From: Bugula neritina
Lineage: Eukaryota > Bryozoa > Gymnolaemata > Cheilostomatida > Bugulidae
Reading direction: 5' to 3'
DNA: 64,000 bases
NCBI GenBank assembly: GCA_964035545.1
Contig: OZ037768.1
Location: 1,225,501-1,289,500, forward strand
The translations under genes and the position numbers were made by a program. The notes under the pieces were generated by a model. The model was not told where the DNA came from and ran no database searches. It worked only from the letters and a program-made list of their open reading frames with translations. The first letter of the stretch is position 1; every line of letters begins with the position of its first letter. Below, piece by piece: positions 12,001 to 22,498 of the stretch.

Positions 12001-15000
12001 ATGTGGTGAAGAGAAGAGAGATGTGGTGAAGAAAAAGGGGGGACAACTCACTTCTTTCTGAGCTCCATGATGCCTTGGCGCTCTGCCAACTGCTGCTGGT
12101 GCTCAGCCTCCACATTCTGCAGTCTCCGCACCTGCATCATGACATTTCTGTTGGCAACATTGGAGCTGTTCTTGCTTATGGTGCTGTCGTAATATAGCAG
12201 TAATATAGTAGTAATATAGTAGTAATATAGCAGTAATATAGCAATAATATAGTCATAATATAGCAGTAATATAGTAGTAATATAATATCAATATAATAGT
12301 AATATAGTCATAATATAGCAGTAATATAATAGTAATATAGTCATAATATAGCAGTAATATAGTAGCAATATAATAGTAATATAGTAGTAATATGGTAGTA
12401 ATATAGCAGTAATATAGTAGTAATATAGTAGTAATATAGTAATATAATAGTAATATAGTAGCAATATAATAGTAATATAGTAGTAATATGGTAGTAATAT
12501 AGCAGTAATATAGTAGTAATATAATAGTAATATAGTTGTAATATAGTAGTAATATAGTAGCAATATAGCAGTAATATAGTAGTAATATAGTAGTAATACA
12601 GTAGTAATATAGCAGTAATATAGTAGTAATATAGTAGTAATACAGTAGTAATACAGTAGTAATATAGTAGTAATATAGTAGTAATATAGTAGTAATATAG
12701 TAGTAATACAGTAGTAATATAGTAGTAATATAGTAGTAATATAGCAGTAATATACTGACAACAAGTAGAGAGGGTCTCACCTTATCTGTGACTGGATTTC
12801 CGTGAGCTTCCTCTTAGTTACCTCTATCTGTTTCTTGGCCTCGTTGATCTGCCTCTCGTTCTGGTTCTTGAAGCTCTTGTAGTTGACGAGGATACGCTTG
12901 GGGAGATACAGCGAGTAGGCGAGGAGTCGTGTCCTCACTCTCTTCTTCTGCAGAATGATCTTCATACGCGGCGACTTGTAGAGAATAGAGGCGTACGCTC
13001 TGAATGACCTCCTCTCTATCACATCATCATCCTCTGAACTACATAGTAGATAGAGAGAACGTACTGTAGAGGTTGAGCATTCACAATCAGCTCAGTTCTT
13101 CAACAGAAAACTCGAATGTGTTTTTTGCATAATGAAGACATGGTCAACCCACATCAGTGGTTCAAAGACTGCGTCTTATTTTGTTCTATGATAAAGGACA
13201 TGTGGATGGAGAGGTTACAGTAGCAACTCCTTTGGCACATTTAAGAGCTTTTATTTACAATATGGCTAACTTTATTATGTACACAGTACTTTATCCTTTG
13301 CAAGAAATGATTTTACTAAAAGCCTAGTAAATGAAAATTCATCAATAAGTGCCATCAACGTTAATCAAAGAACAGCCAAGTATAATGAAGAGCACCAATA
13401 TTTGGTTTTCTACCCAATAAAATACTACGCCTTTGCTAAAGAGAGGGAGAGACATACTTTTCATGGTCCAGTTGAACGGATGCCTTGATATCCACTGGGT
13501 CGGAAGAGAAGTCGAGCTCGAGTTCTCCGTTTGGAGTTGTACTCAAGTTGTAGATGATGACCAGAGTGCCCGAGTCTCCCTTAATACTGTTGAACTGTGA
13601 CAGGAGAGATGACTCCGTCTTGAATGGAGAGTACTTAGTGATGAGACTCACTTCTACCGAGTGCTACAAACAGACAGACGACAATACCACTTACAGCTGG
13701 TGCATACAGAGTATACCCACAAGCTGGTGAATACAAAAGATATTACACTTGGCACGTGATGTGTCAACACATGATGTGTCAACACATGATGTGTTGACAC
13801 GTGATGTGTCAACAAATGAGCTGTTCACAGGACACGCAGACCACACCCACCTTTTTCCTGTCCGATCCCACCATAGTCTTAGTGGACGCATGAAATGACG
13901 GAACTGGAACTTTAATCTACAATAAAGTTTAAAAGAAATTGTAAATGTTTTCTCTTGCTTTCATAAATGGCAGCCGTTGGTAGATTAGCTGTGTGTAATA
14001 GACCGTGCCAAGCTCAGCCAATCAGAGGCATGTACCAAGTTGAATGTCTCATCATTGTAACTTGTATACAATTCTCTAAGATCATGCAGCATGCATGTGT
14101 CTTAAACTATTTGTACATTATTTTATTTCATATCTTGAATTTATGAGCTTTTCATTATCAGTATTCATAAATCAAATGTTTAGTATTCATAAATCAAATG
14201 TTTAAAAATGCAATTAACATTTATGTCTTCAAATAAACCCTGCCCGAGTTTACCACGAAACCAGCTGTTCCACAAACGCACAGTCTTGTGGTTTATTACA
14301 GATACAACACAGTTCCTTGACCCTGTTGGGTGATGATGTAATATTAGAACTCTGAATAGAATAATTAAGTAATCCATATCTTGTTTGTAGATGGGTTGTC
14401 ACTAACAATTAGCATTGTACAAGCTTATATTTGCTGAAAGATTATGGGCCACATATTACAATGCCAGATTATGGCAGCATTGCAGTAGTTTCTGGTAGCT
14501 GGTAGGATTACTTTACAAATTTACTAAAACATTATATAGATATGCTGCTACAGAAAGACACATCTACTTCAAATCATTCAGACACAAGTACAATCATACA
14601 AAGTGTTTGCTTTTGACATTAAACAAGTAAAAGCTCTGGAAATTCACTTTATTGTCTGAGCAATTCCAGCTTTAAATGACAAAGTTTAGAGTTTTAAACA
14701 AACATTTTGTGCATAATATTTAGCAGCTTTAATAAAGCATTGCCCTAAAAAAAACCCTACAAAGCTACTCATTTTGCTTAGAAGCAAGACCTGTCTAACT
14801 CCCATGTTACTTCATGCTTTAAGAGTCACTTTGCCAAGCATAGCCTGTGTTACACAGCATAGCCCGGGTACCTACCTGTGTTACACAGCATAGCCCGTGT
14901 ACCTACCTGTGTTACACAGCATAGCCTGTGTACCTACCTGTGTTACACAGCATAGCCCGTGTACCTACCTGTGTTACACAGCATAGCCTGTGTACCTACC

Positions 15001-16713
15001 TGTGTTACACAGCATAGCCTGTGTACCTACCTGTGTTACACAGCATAGCCTGTGTACCTACCTGTGTTACACAGCATAGCCTGTGTACCTACCTGTGTTA
15101 CACAGCATAGCCTGTGTACCTACCTGTGTTACACTCTCTGCCTCATAGAAAGTCCTGCTGATCATAAGGCATGTAAGAACTCCGTCTTTCTTAGTGAAGA
15201 GGATCATATCCTTGCCGAGGCGCATGGAGCCCGACTTGAGTCCGTTACCATACATGCCAATAGGTTCCTCCTGGTCGGTCTTCCGACTCGACCCAAACAC
15301 TATCACGCTCTCAGCTTCCTCTGTCATCACAATGATTAATTTAATATTTTCAAGCAAAAATTAAAAAACTTACATCAAAATCTAACATAGCCAACATAAA
15401 ATAAACACTCAACCATTGCAAAGTATAGCTCAGCACTAAACTGCTAAATCAACATACGATACAAGATCTGCACCAGATGCTCTGGACGCTTGGAGTAACA
15501 CGAGACACAAACCTTTGGACATGCCACAGCCATCATCCTTGAAACAGAGCATTGGTCCACCTGAACCATCTTCACTTTCCTCTACAAACACCGATAACCA
15601 TGGTATAATATAATATATTATATAATGTATTATATTATATAATATACTACATAATATAATATAATTTGTAATATAATATAATACAATATAATGACAAATA
15701 ACACTTTACTATCCTATTAAATAGTCCGAGATGAGATTTACCAGATGTACCTAGCAGAAAAACAAGTGGACTGTAAAAATATGCTTCATTACGCAGAAGG
15801 GCAAAAATGTCAAATGAAGGAATCACAGAAAAGAAAATTTCTTTAGTAAGTTTTTAAGTAATTTCACACTTCATAGATTTTACAGACAGCAGCAGCTGAA
15901 TGCTGACCTGTATAAATCTCTAGAGTCTTTGATCCGGCATCACGAGCATTGTCTACGAGTTCTGCCATGGCTCCAAATATAAAGCTGTGAGTAGTTCTAC
16001 AAGTAGAGCACAGGCTATGAGAGTAGACCACAGGCTATGAGAGTAGAGCACAGGCTATGAGAGTAGAGCACAGGTTATGAGAGTAGAGCACAGGCTATGA
16101 GAGTAGACCACAGGCTATGAGAGTAGAGCACGGGCTATGAGAGTAGAGCACAGGCTATGAGAGTGTACCACAGGCTATGAGAGTAGAGCACAGGCTATGA
16201 GAGTAGAGCACAGGCTATGAGAGTAGAGCACAGGCTATGAGAGTAGAGCACAGGCTATGAGAGTGTACCACAGGCTATGAGAGTAGAGCACAGGCTATGA
16301 GAGTAGAGCACAGGCTATGAGGGTAGACCACAGGCTATGAGAGTAGAGCACAGGCTATGAGAGTAGAGCACAGGCTATGAGAGTGTACCACAGGCTATGA
16401 GAGTAGACCACAGGCTATGAGAGTAGAGCACAGGCTATGAGAGTAGAGCACAGGCTATGAGAGTAGAGCACAGGCTATGAGAGTAGAGCACAGGCTATGA
16501 GAGTAGAGCACAGGCTATGAGAGTAGAGCACAGGCTATGAGAGTAGAGCACAGGCTATGAGAGTAGAGCACAGGCTATGAGGGTAGACCACAGGTTATGA
16601 GGAAAAAGGTTACAAGGAACACAGCTGTTAGGAAAAGAGCCGAATACTTACGCATTAGTCATCAAATACTCTGTGCCCAGAGAGGCAGTGTTTAGACTCC
16701 CGTATTCATCCAT
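79..16713 (-). CDS. MORC2: MORC2 orthologue, GHKL ATPase with CW zinc finger (3' end outside window)
   Basis: Nuclear ATPase that in vertebrates works with the HUSH complex in chromatin compaction and silencing. Exons from 5' to 3': 16713-16652, 15996-15908, 15581-15513, 15320-15124, 13916-13851, 13663-13458, 13038-12781, 12183-12052, 11089-10946, 10179-9902, 9633-9380, 9232-9120, 8779-8545, 3427-3338, 3152-3075, 2553-2462, 2109-2038, 349-298, 191-79. All phases agree, giving about 866 codons; human MORC2 is near 1030, so the C-terminal coil lies to the left. The start fits MORC2: a short N-terminus, then EYLMTNATTHSF. Visible motifs are ELVDNARDA and DDGCGM (ATP site), [33 protein letters not shown], a coiled-coil insertion inside the ATPase module, PTHNKQDF and a CW finger. 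The coiled-coil insert and sequence favour MORC2 over MORC3/4. Exons in 3428-8544 could have been missed. Confidence 0.93.
2038..2553 (-). CDS. MORC2: MORC2 Tudor/chromo-like domain exons
   Basis: Two exons (2553-2462 and 2109-2038) join in phase 2 and encode a small beta-barrel-like stretch: [17 protein letters not shown], then [20 protein letters not shown]. The pattern of a basic strand, an aromatic residue, an acidic strand and VKF resembles Tudor or chromo-barrel folds, and MORC2 has a chromo-like domain at this place between its Ser/Pro-rich linker and C-terminal coil. The acceptor at 2553 was chosen over the nearer AGs because it keeps phase with the upstream exon. Reader function and ligand are inference. 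Confidence 0.75.
2311..2409. repeat. 20-bp tandem repeat, about 5 copies
   Basis: Nearly identical 20-bp units containing TTATACTGTAGATTACCAC lie in the MORC2 intron between exons 2553-2462 and 2109-2038. The remainder of that intron, and of the intron 350-2037, is AT-rich with no other structure that I recognise. Confidence 0.85.
3430..3615. repeat. AT-rich TATCATA-type degenerate repeat
   Basis: A degenerate run of TATCATATTATAT-like words starts a few bases upstream of the acceptor of MORC2 exon 3427-3338. Open frames through it are low-complexity and not credible as protein. Confidence 0.6.
3662..4732. repeat. Left inverted arm of the transposon
   Basis: This arm matches 6745-7823 in inverted orientation. 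An 83-codon open frame in it recurs in the other arm with one visible substitution (V/I), which shows the similarity but is not evidence for a protein. The inner end of the arm includes the tail of the transposase coding region (4670-4732). Confidence 0.88.
4670..5445 (-). pseudogene. DDE_Tnp_4-type transposase remnant, frameshifted near its end
   Basis: The 227-codon frame from 5445 to 4762 has the order of a Harbinger/ISL2EU transposase: an N-terminal helix-turn-helix-like part ([21 protein letters not shown]), then IIDCTEIF (Asp88), MADRGF (Asp163) and [15 protein letters not shown] (Glu210), the likely DDE triad, with GGRASDK and PGKKG between. It stops at 4762, but the conserved-looking tail ([20 protein letters not shown]) continues in another frame to a stop at 4670, so a frameshift near 4765 breaks the copy. 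No intact N-terminal THAP domain is seen upstream; a short degenerate THAP-like stretch may exist around 6420-6500. It is probably not functional unless edited or assembled from unseen exons. Confidence 0.8.
4733..6744. other. Unique core of the transposon
   Basis: Apart from the transposase remnant, 5446-6744 is AT-rich. Minus-strand reading around 6420-6560 gives a Ser/Lys-rich patch ([14 protein letters not shown]) interrupted by a stop, which could be decayed THAP or linker sequence. No second complete gene is visible. Confidence 0.5.
6745..7823. repeat. Right inverted arm of the transposon
   Basis: Inverted copy of 3662-4732. Its inner end carries a second copy of the last codons of the transposase and its stop region, showing that the arms extend into what was coding sequence. 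Confidence 0.88.
8285..8544. repeat. 21-bp minisatellite starting at a MORC2 splice donor
   Basis: About 12 copies of a 21-bp unit. On the minus strand the first copy begins at the donor of exon 8779-8545 (CAG/GTACTTGACACTC), and each later copy repeats GTACTTGACACTC after ..GGCAT. Because the unit is a multiple of three and lacks stops on either strand, several low-complexity open frames cross it; none is a gene. Confidence 0.92.
9380..10179 (-). CDS. MORC2: MORC2 end of ATPase module and CW-type zinc finger exons
   Basis: Exon 10179-9902 encodes [23 protein letters not shown] and a helix ending [18 protein letters not shown], all matching the end of the MORC2 ATPase/S5 module. The junction between 9902 and 9633 rebuilds the first CW cysteine cluster, QCDKCLKWR. 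Later CW residues seen are W (SWQC), C (QCSN) and C (NCAKP), so the four zinc cysteines and two of the tryptophans are present. A Lys/Pro-rich linker and the start of a coiled coil follow. The intron between the exons is almost entirely a short tandem repeat. Confidence 0.92.
9664..9900. repeat. 14-15-bp minisatellite filling a MORC2 intron
   Basis: Units like ACTGTACACTACAC repeat across nearly the whole 268-bp intron between exons 10179-9902 and 9633-9380, ending a few bases from the donor GTTAGTATG. Confidence 0.9.
10171..10755. repeat. 45-bp minisatellite, 13 copies, containing the 3' splice site
   Basis: Thirteen units of exactly 45 bp. Read on the minus strand every unit ends CTGCAAGCACATACAG-like sequence followed by AGGTATCAT; the unit at 10171-10215 includes the true acceptor CACATACAG/AGGTATCAT and the first nine bases of MORC2 exon 10179-9902. 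Variants recur every five units (225 bp), giving a higher-order pattern. Confidence 0.95.
11172..12037. repeat. 20-bp purine/pyrimidine minisatellite, about 43 copies
   Basis: Units of AGAGAAGAGAGATGTAGTGA with sporadic variants and a few shortened 18-bp copies. The plus strand is almost pure purine, so the MORC2 transcript carries a long pyrimidine-rich tract (CUCUUCUCUUCAC). It occupies most of the intron between exons 12183-12052 and 11089-10946. Open frames across it are artefacts. Confidence 0.95.
12187..12757. repeat. 9-bp AT-rich minisatellite (ATAGTAGTA type)
   Basis: About 60 degenerate copies of a 9-bp unit (ATAGTAGTA/ATAGCAGTA) fill the intron between MORC2 exons 13038-12781 and 12183-12052, reaching within about 5 bp of the acceptor. 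Confidence 0.93.
12781..16713 (-). CDS. MORC2: MORC2 N-terminal GHKL ATPase exons
   Basis: Seven exons encode the Bergerat-fold ATPase. Exon 2 (15996-15908) holds [16 protein letters not shown], whose Asn coordinates Mg-ATP in this family. Exon 3 (15581-15513) holds the DDGCGM motif. Exon 4 (15320-15124) holds [19 protein letters not shown] followed by [18 protein letters not shown], the ATP lid. Exons 5-6 give [10 protein letters not shown] and [11 protein letters not shown]. Exon 7 (13038-12781) begins with acidic [15 protein letters not shown] and ends in a Lys/Glu-rich helix that starts the coiled-coil arm typical of MORC2. The acceptor of exon 2 was placed at 15996 because it restores the family motif TNxTTH; the nearer AG would delete it. 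Confidence 0.9.
13740..13815. repeat. 15-bp repeat, about 4 copies
   Basis: Units of ACATGATGTGTCAAC, with one copy partly inverted (GTGTTGACACG), lie in the intron between MORC2 exons 13916-13851 and 13663-13458. The inverted copies could form a small hairpin. Confidence 0.75.
14001..14240. mobile_element. Decayed solo end of a transposon related to the one at 3662-7823
   Basis: AATAGACCGTGCCAAGCTCA, then AGCCAATCAGAGGCATGTACC, parallels the terminus at 3662 (GACCATGTAAAACTCAGCC, then AATCAGC..GTGTACC). Patchy similarity continues through a TTTCATATCTTGAATTTATGA stretch for about 240 bp. No matching second end is visible, so this is a truncated copy or old MITE end in a MORC2 intron. Confidence 0.65.
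14847..15125. repeat. 31-bp minisatellite, 9 copies, containing a MORC2 splice donor
   Basis: Nine units of exactly 31 bp. On the minus strand the last 11 bases of exon 15320-15124 plus the donor (GTGTAACACAG/GTAGGTACA) recur in every unit, so the 5' splice site and the end of the exon have been copied nine times downstream. Confidence 0.95.
15600..15690. repeat. TATAATATAA low-complexity tract
   Basis: Runs of TATAATATAATAT just upstream (in gene sense) of MORC2 exon 15581-15513. Confidence 0.7.
16001..16600. repeat. 20-bp minisatellite, about 30 copies
   Basis: Units of AGAGCACAGGCTATGAGAGT with AGACCA/GTACCA variants fill the first MORC2 intron, ending within about 10 bp of the acceptor at 15996. 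Variant units recur irregularly. Confidence 0.95.
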
Positions 16714-18640
16714 CCTCTTCAATAACAACATATAGCATGAGATGCTAAACATATATTATAAGATAATAAACATATAACATAAGATACTAAACATATATTA
16801 TAAGATACTAAACATATAACATGCATTCAATAGCTAATAGAATAAAAACAATTATATTCACGTCAACATCAGCTTTACGAACGATTACCTATATTCTAGA
16901 AGGTCAAGGATAAATATTATCGATAGAAGATGATGATATGTTTGTTCTAGGTTTTTGCAAGTTAAGTTTAATTAATAGATGTTGGATGGTTTGAGAAACA
17001 ACTTATATTCTCATCTCAAACTTACTACAAGAAGCTAAATTATGCCAGTCATGAAATCAAATGAAGAGACTGAAAACTAGTCTTTTCAATAAAAATTTTA
17101 ATTTGGTTATTGTAATAGATATCATTATATAACTTTTAATTAAATGTTTAAATAGTTACTTCACTGGTGCAGTTTAACAATTTTCAACTGTTGTTGGACT
17201 CTGCTGATGTGTCGTAAATGCTTTAGTTCATCACTGGAGGATGGTCACCTCTGGCTCTGAACAAAATTAGCATAAACTCTTTCAAGTGTCTATTGTAGCA
17301 AAGATCACAAGAGAAACAACTCCAAATACAACTATTTTAACTCATTATTTTACAAATTACTATAGATAATACTATTATCCAAAATTAGTGATAGTAACTA
17401 TTAACAATTATATTTATAATAATTTTTTAAAACTAAAAGTATATATATATTTCTAATAGTAATACAGATACATTAAGTCTAATAGTTATAGTTCTAGTAA
17501 TAGTTGGCCACCATCACGGTCACAATGATGATCATAATGACTACCATTAAACATGTTTATGACTGTTAGTATAACTAATATTATAAGACTAACTTTAAGT
17601 GTAGGTCTATCACTCTAAGTACTACACCCAAACTGACACTGCCCACAGGGTAGGCATAACCGTGACTGACATAACTAATAGTAATAGTAATACTAATACG
17701 CCGTAATAGTAATACTATTAGTATTAGTTATGAATATCATAGTATTAATATTACTATTAGTATTACTATTAGTATTGATAATACAAATACTAAGGGTAAT
17801 AGTAATACTGTGATAATCAAGATGATTGTACTTCGAATTTAATTATTAATACTACTAAATTATAAGATATAAATTCAATTTAAATTCATTATTTATATTT
17901 TATATTTAGAACAGTGTTACTCTAAGTCTATAACTGTTAACTAACTGAAACTTGAAAACTATAAAATGAAGTATGAAGTTGAACTGACCATTTACCAGCC
18001 CCAGGCCGACAGGTAATCATTGTGGATGTGACTGTAAAACTAAAAGTGAAACTAAAAGTAAAAGTAAATGTAATACTAATTGTTATTGTAAAACTAAATG
18101 TAAGAAATTGCTTTGATATTGATAATTTAAATTAATATTATATTTATTGTTAAGAATAATTATAAATATTATTATTATACTAATACTGATACTCAGGCTG
18201 CAATTGTTGGTACTTACTCAATAAACCAAGTACCGTCACTATAAATATCTAAATACTTTTTAACCACTTTGAAATCAGTGATACTTAGTGCTGTATTTTT
18301 CAGAATTTCAATATATCGAAATAAGTATGACTGTAACTAGTACAACATTTCAACTCACAGTCGCTGTAGCAAGGAATATGAAAATAAATAAAAACAAATA
18401 TCAAATGGAAAAGCTAAAACTAGCGTACGGGTATTCGTGATTGTCTACGAAAATGTTCTACGTTTTTCTCTAACAACATTGACTTTTTGATAAAATTTTT
18501 TATAGAACTACAAAATAAATACTATAATTTCATTTTTGAAAAAATACAATTACAAATACCTAGAAAAGAGTACATTTTTGCTTCAAAAAATGTTTGATAA
18601 AGCAACTCCTAAAAACAATTTAACCTAAACTGCCTTTGCG

Positions 18641-18648
18641 TGACGTCA
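18641..18648. promoter_or_regulatory. Palindromic CRE (TGACGTCA)
   Basis: A perfect TGACGTCA, the CREB/ATF consensus, lies 1.9 kb upstream of the MORC2 start codon and about 550 bp beyond the CCDC42-like stop. Whether it serves either gene is unknown. Confidence 0.45.
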
Positions 18649-19107
18649 TAAAAACTAAAGGGAAGTTGATTACAGCTCAGAAATTTGTGCCAATACTCCA
18701 TCTATTTTGAAAGATGGCAATCACAATTATATTTCATTAGCCACTCCAATTTGTAAATGCAAGAAGCTATTTGTGGTTTAGATATGGTGAAGCACACTAA
18801 ATGCAAAGCACTGTATGTGTTGTGTGTGCCTGCGCACAGACATAACATATAGAATATAGATTTTAGAGGTATTTCTAAATGCAACAGCACCTCAGTATAT
18901 ATCATGCAGTGCAGCTTTGTTTCTTTATGGTAAATTGGCTATGGACAATACTTGTCCACCCTTAAGCTCTCTCTTCTAACCTCTCCCTTCTAAACTCTAT
19001 TTCTAAACTGGTAAACAAAAATATTTAGTTTTTTTGGTTTATTGGCAATAAGTTGTTGCAACTGATAGCAAAATAAAATTTGTATAGTAAAAGAATAGTT
19101 TCAGATA

Positions 19108-19113
19108 TTTATT
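19108..19113 (-). terminator. Poly(A) signal candidate for the CCDC42-like gene
   Basis: AATAAA on the minus strand about 90 nt after the stop codon at 19201-19203. Confidence 0.5.
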
Positions 19114-19200
19114 TGTTGCTAGTAATCAATGAAACAATATTATTTCAGAGTTGTCTTTCCTCAGCAACTAGCTTCTGGCTGTAGACCACCACTGAGAGAA

Positions 19201-22200
19201 TTACTCCTTAAAGAGGTTAACTTTCTCAAACTCGCAGTGTGCTGGGTTAAACTTTATTGCACTTTGACTTCGATCATTGTAAATAGAGTCTTTACGCACG
19301 TCCTCCACTATCTGACTCATACCCATTATGTAAGTACATATCTACAACAGTATATCCTGATATGTAAGTATACACATATACAAAAGTGGATTTTGACCAA
19401 AATATGCATGCACTCAGAGGAACAGCAATAAAAAAAGGAAGTTCATAATAATATTTCGGATACAGTATGGAGGAAATATATGGTTGTCCACTCATTTTAT
19501 TCAAAAGAGATGAAATTTGAAGTTGCCTCCTCACCTTATCTAATTGCTCTATGGGGTCAATGAGGTCACTGCTGGTGTAAACAGACATCCTGGAGCTATG
19601 CTTTAACACCAGTTGAAACATCGCGTGTGTTGCCCTTCAAAACACAAATCAATAATTGTTCAGTTTAATTGTTAAAACTAATTGGCAATTTTTAGATGTT
19701 ATTATAGAATATAACTATAAGCCAATGACAACAAACTAAGGACATTTAGTTTTGAAACAAATTGGAAACTGAAAAGCATGTAACACAATGACAGTTGTAA
19801 ACCGGAGTTACAGAAACAGAAGGAGTGACAGACATTCTTATCTGGCCAAGTTGAAGAGTTCTCCCGGCAGCAGTGGATTCAATGTACGTCATCTGACTCT
19901 CTAGCTGCTCTGACTTAGTCAGCAGGCAGTCATATTTCACTTGAAGTTCCGAGAGTTTATTGTTGAGAGAGAGGAGGGCTGCGTTCTTGTTGTTAACGTA
20001 TTTAGTGTGCTGCTGTTTGCCAGCTTCCATCGTCATGTGAGTTGTTTCTTCTTTCTTGTGCAGTTCCTAGAAAATTATAGTATCACATCTTTCTATTATG
20101 TAGTTCTGAGTGCCCGTCTGCAAGTTTAATATTTTTTTTCTATTTCTGCATAGAAAATCTGCAACACATTACCCTTTACTAATAGAACTGCCTGTATAAT
20201 ATTTTGTATATAACTGCAAAACTTTCACTCACTGTGTGGTATTATAGCTGATTTGTATTCCAACTGACAATATAGAGTTATCTCCCCTGAATAACTCGAG
20301 AGACCATGCAATAATATTGTCATGAGAAGGATTCTTGTAGTGTGCTTGGCAGTTGATATACAAAATTTTCTCATCACACGTTCACCTTAAGATTTTCAAT
20401 ATATTATTTCTACCAAGCTACGAGTTTTAAGGAAGTTAACATATGATGTAATAATGAGTCGTATATACCTGATATGTTTGTGAGAGCGTCTCGAACCTGG
20501 ACATAACGTCTCTGATCTCGTGGAACTCATCAGACTTCTTCATAACCTGCTCTAAGTAGTGGGCGTAGAGCAGGTGTTTGTCCAGCTTCTCCTTCAATTC
20601 ATTTCTCTTCTTTATGTAAGCGGCAGCATTTGCTGTCAGCCTAAATGTAGTTTATCTTACTAGAAATAGCTCTGTTAAACTTATTCTAGATTTGTCTTTA
20701 CTTATATCAGATCTAATATGCTGCATGCAAACTGGTTGCATACAGACCTACAAGTTTTGTATCTTCAAATCAGGATGAGCATTTTATATATTAATAGCAT
20801 CAATAAAATAATCAGAATGTGTCTATTATTGCGTTAGTTTGACAATGTAAACTAGTAAATACAAAGCAAAACAAGTTATATATAATATTATACCGTATAT
20901 ACTGTATATATAAGTATATTTTGCCCCTCTAAATCAATTAGTTCACTTTTCTATAGGGACCTATGTAAATATTGTAAATATCCTTATGCTAACTTATGGT
21001 TTCAGTAAATCTTAATTACCTTACAAATAATTTAACAAATGCTGGTGAGGAAAAGAGATACGATGTATTATTTTATTATAAACTATTATATTTTATAATA
21101 AGTATTCTAATAATATAGGCTATTATGTAATATTTACCCTTTCAGCTCTTTCTCTTTGGCAGCACACATTTGCCTTTCGAGGTGAGCTTTCTTGGCAGCT
21201 CTCACACTCTTCACATCATTTTCCTTCAACAATGAAATCCATTATTTCAACACTTTTATTCTAGATTATTCTATGTTATTTCATATTATTCTAAAAATAA
21301 TATATTCCAGATTACTCTAAAATTTAGATTATTCTAGATTATTCCAAATCATCAGATGGCTGTTAAAGGTTGGATGCTGAAATATTGAGTAATATTTTAG
21401 CAAAGCATTTTGTAACTTTTTAATTCAAGGATTTATATTACAGTCATACTGCTTTTAGCAATTAGGATATAGTACATTTACATAAATTATATATCTGTAT
21501 ACATATACATATATCATATATAATAATTATATATTTATATACAAAAAAATGGAGAACAATTATAATAAATTATATAAGCATTATATTTACAATATAGTAT
21601 AACATGCATGTAGTATATATAGTCTAGCATTGTATTGTAGTAAAGTACATAACACATATAGGAACATGCTTCATGTATACAGAATAATGTAGAACTTGTT
21701 GTACATTTAAGAAATTATAGAATTATAGTCTATAGTCTATACCTTAATTTTGGCTTCATGCACATATCATATCATGCTGAAAATGTTAATATATTTGTTA
21801 TTTTGTAGCTAAATTTTATAGAATGATAAATGCTTACACTACAATTAACTCAAACGACAACGGTTATAAATTTGTTCAAAATATTGACAATAAGTTGAAT
21901 GATTTCACACATACGTGAATGTAGTAGTCAAACTTGGCCAGATAACTCTGCAGCTGCTGCTCCTTTGCCTTGAAAGCAAGTCGTCTGCTCTCTAACCCAG
22001 TCATCTTTATCTTAAACTCCTGATAATTCACACAACATGTTCACAGTTAGTGGTGATTGGACTATTGGTATTGTAAATAATTTTTAGTACTTAACTCTAT
22101 GACAGTAAGAAATATTTAAAATATGTATACTATAGATTAGTGATTCATATGATCTATATAAAATAACAATGTATAAAAACGCTATAAGATTGCTAATGTA

Positions 22201-22498
22201 CATAGACATAATTTTTGAATCAATGTTGGGATGATTAAGTCAGTGTTGCAACCTCCTTTTTCATTCTCAGGGCACCATCCAGTTCTGTCAACTGCTGTCT
22301 AGTACCCAGTAGTTTAGTGGCAGCTGACAGTGTGTCGTGCTGGTTGCACTCAGGGATATGGACGTAATGTTTGGCTCGTATTTTGTCAGCAAACATATCT
22401 TCCAGTGTTTTACGATTAGTGAAGTTATCCGACATTGCCCCGTCTCTAAATTCCAACATATTATCAATTGTATACGACTGTTGACATAGAAAGTGCAT
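19201..22498 (-). CDS. CCDC42: CCDC42/CFAP73 family coiled-coil protein of the axoneme
   Basis: Family members carry the DUF4200 coiled coil and act in cilia and sperm flagella (the CFAP73 branch with the MIA complex). Exons: 22498-22253, 22019-21915, 21233-equivalent 21223-21138, 20640-20469, 20066-19834, 19634-19535, 19341-19201; all phases agree, total 360 codons (339 if Met at 22435 is used; human CCDC42 is 316). Diagnostic stretches: LLGTRQQLTELDGAL, KFDYYIHENDVKSVRAAKKA, LYAHYLEQVMKKSDEFHEI, ESTAAGRTLQLGQIRMA joined across an intron to THAMFQLVLKH, then EQLDKICTYI. The last match the family block IQNTAAKKTLLLGxIKMA and LFQxVxKH. It cannot be assigned firmly to CCDC42 or CFAP73. It is transcribed divergently from NIPSNAP. 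Confidence 0.9.
20641..21137. other. Intron of the CCDC42-like gene without recognisable content
   Basis: AT-rich DNA, including an AT dinucleotide-like patch near 20880-20925. The neighbouring introns 21224-21914 and 20067-20468 are similar, with TATATA runs near 21480-21650. Unlike MORC2 and BAZ2, this gene's introns hold no large minisatellite. Confidence 0.6.

Larger units (their letters stand above)
16714..19200. other. Intergenic DNA between CCDC42-like 3' end and MORC2 start
   Basis: AT-rich DNA. The stretch 17640-18180 is dominated by TAATAGTAATAC-like words. The MORC2 promoter should lie here but I see no TATA box with confidence. The only strong motif is the palindromic CRE at 18641. 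Open frames here are short and unsupported. Confidence 0.5.

Noticed and set aside
11111..12115. 334- and 293-codon minus-strand frames of Leu/Phe/Ser repeats
   Set aside because: Pure translation of the 20-bp array; only the first part overlaps MORC2 exon 12183-12052 and in the wrong frame.
12253..12780. 175-codon Leu/Tyr/Ile frame that could pass for a membrane protein
   Set aside because: Translation of the 9-bp intronic repeat.
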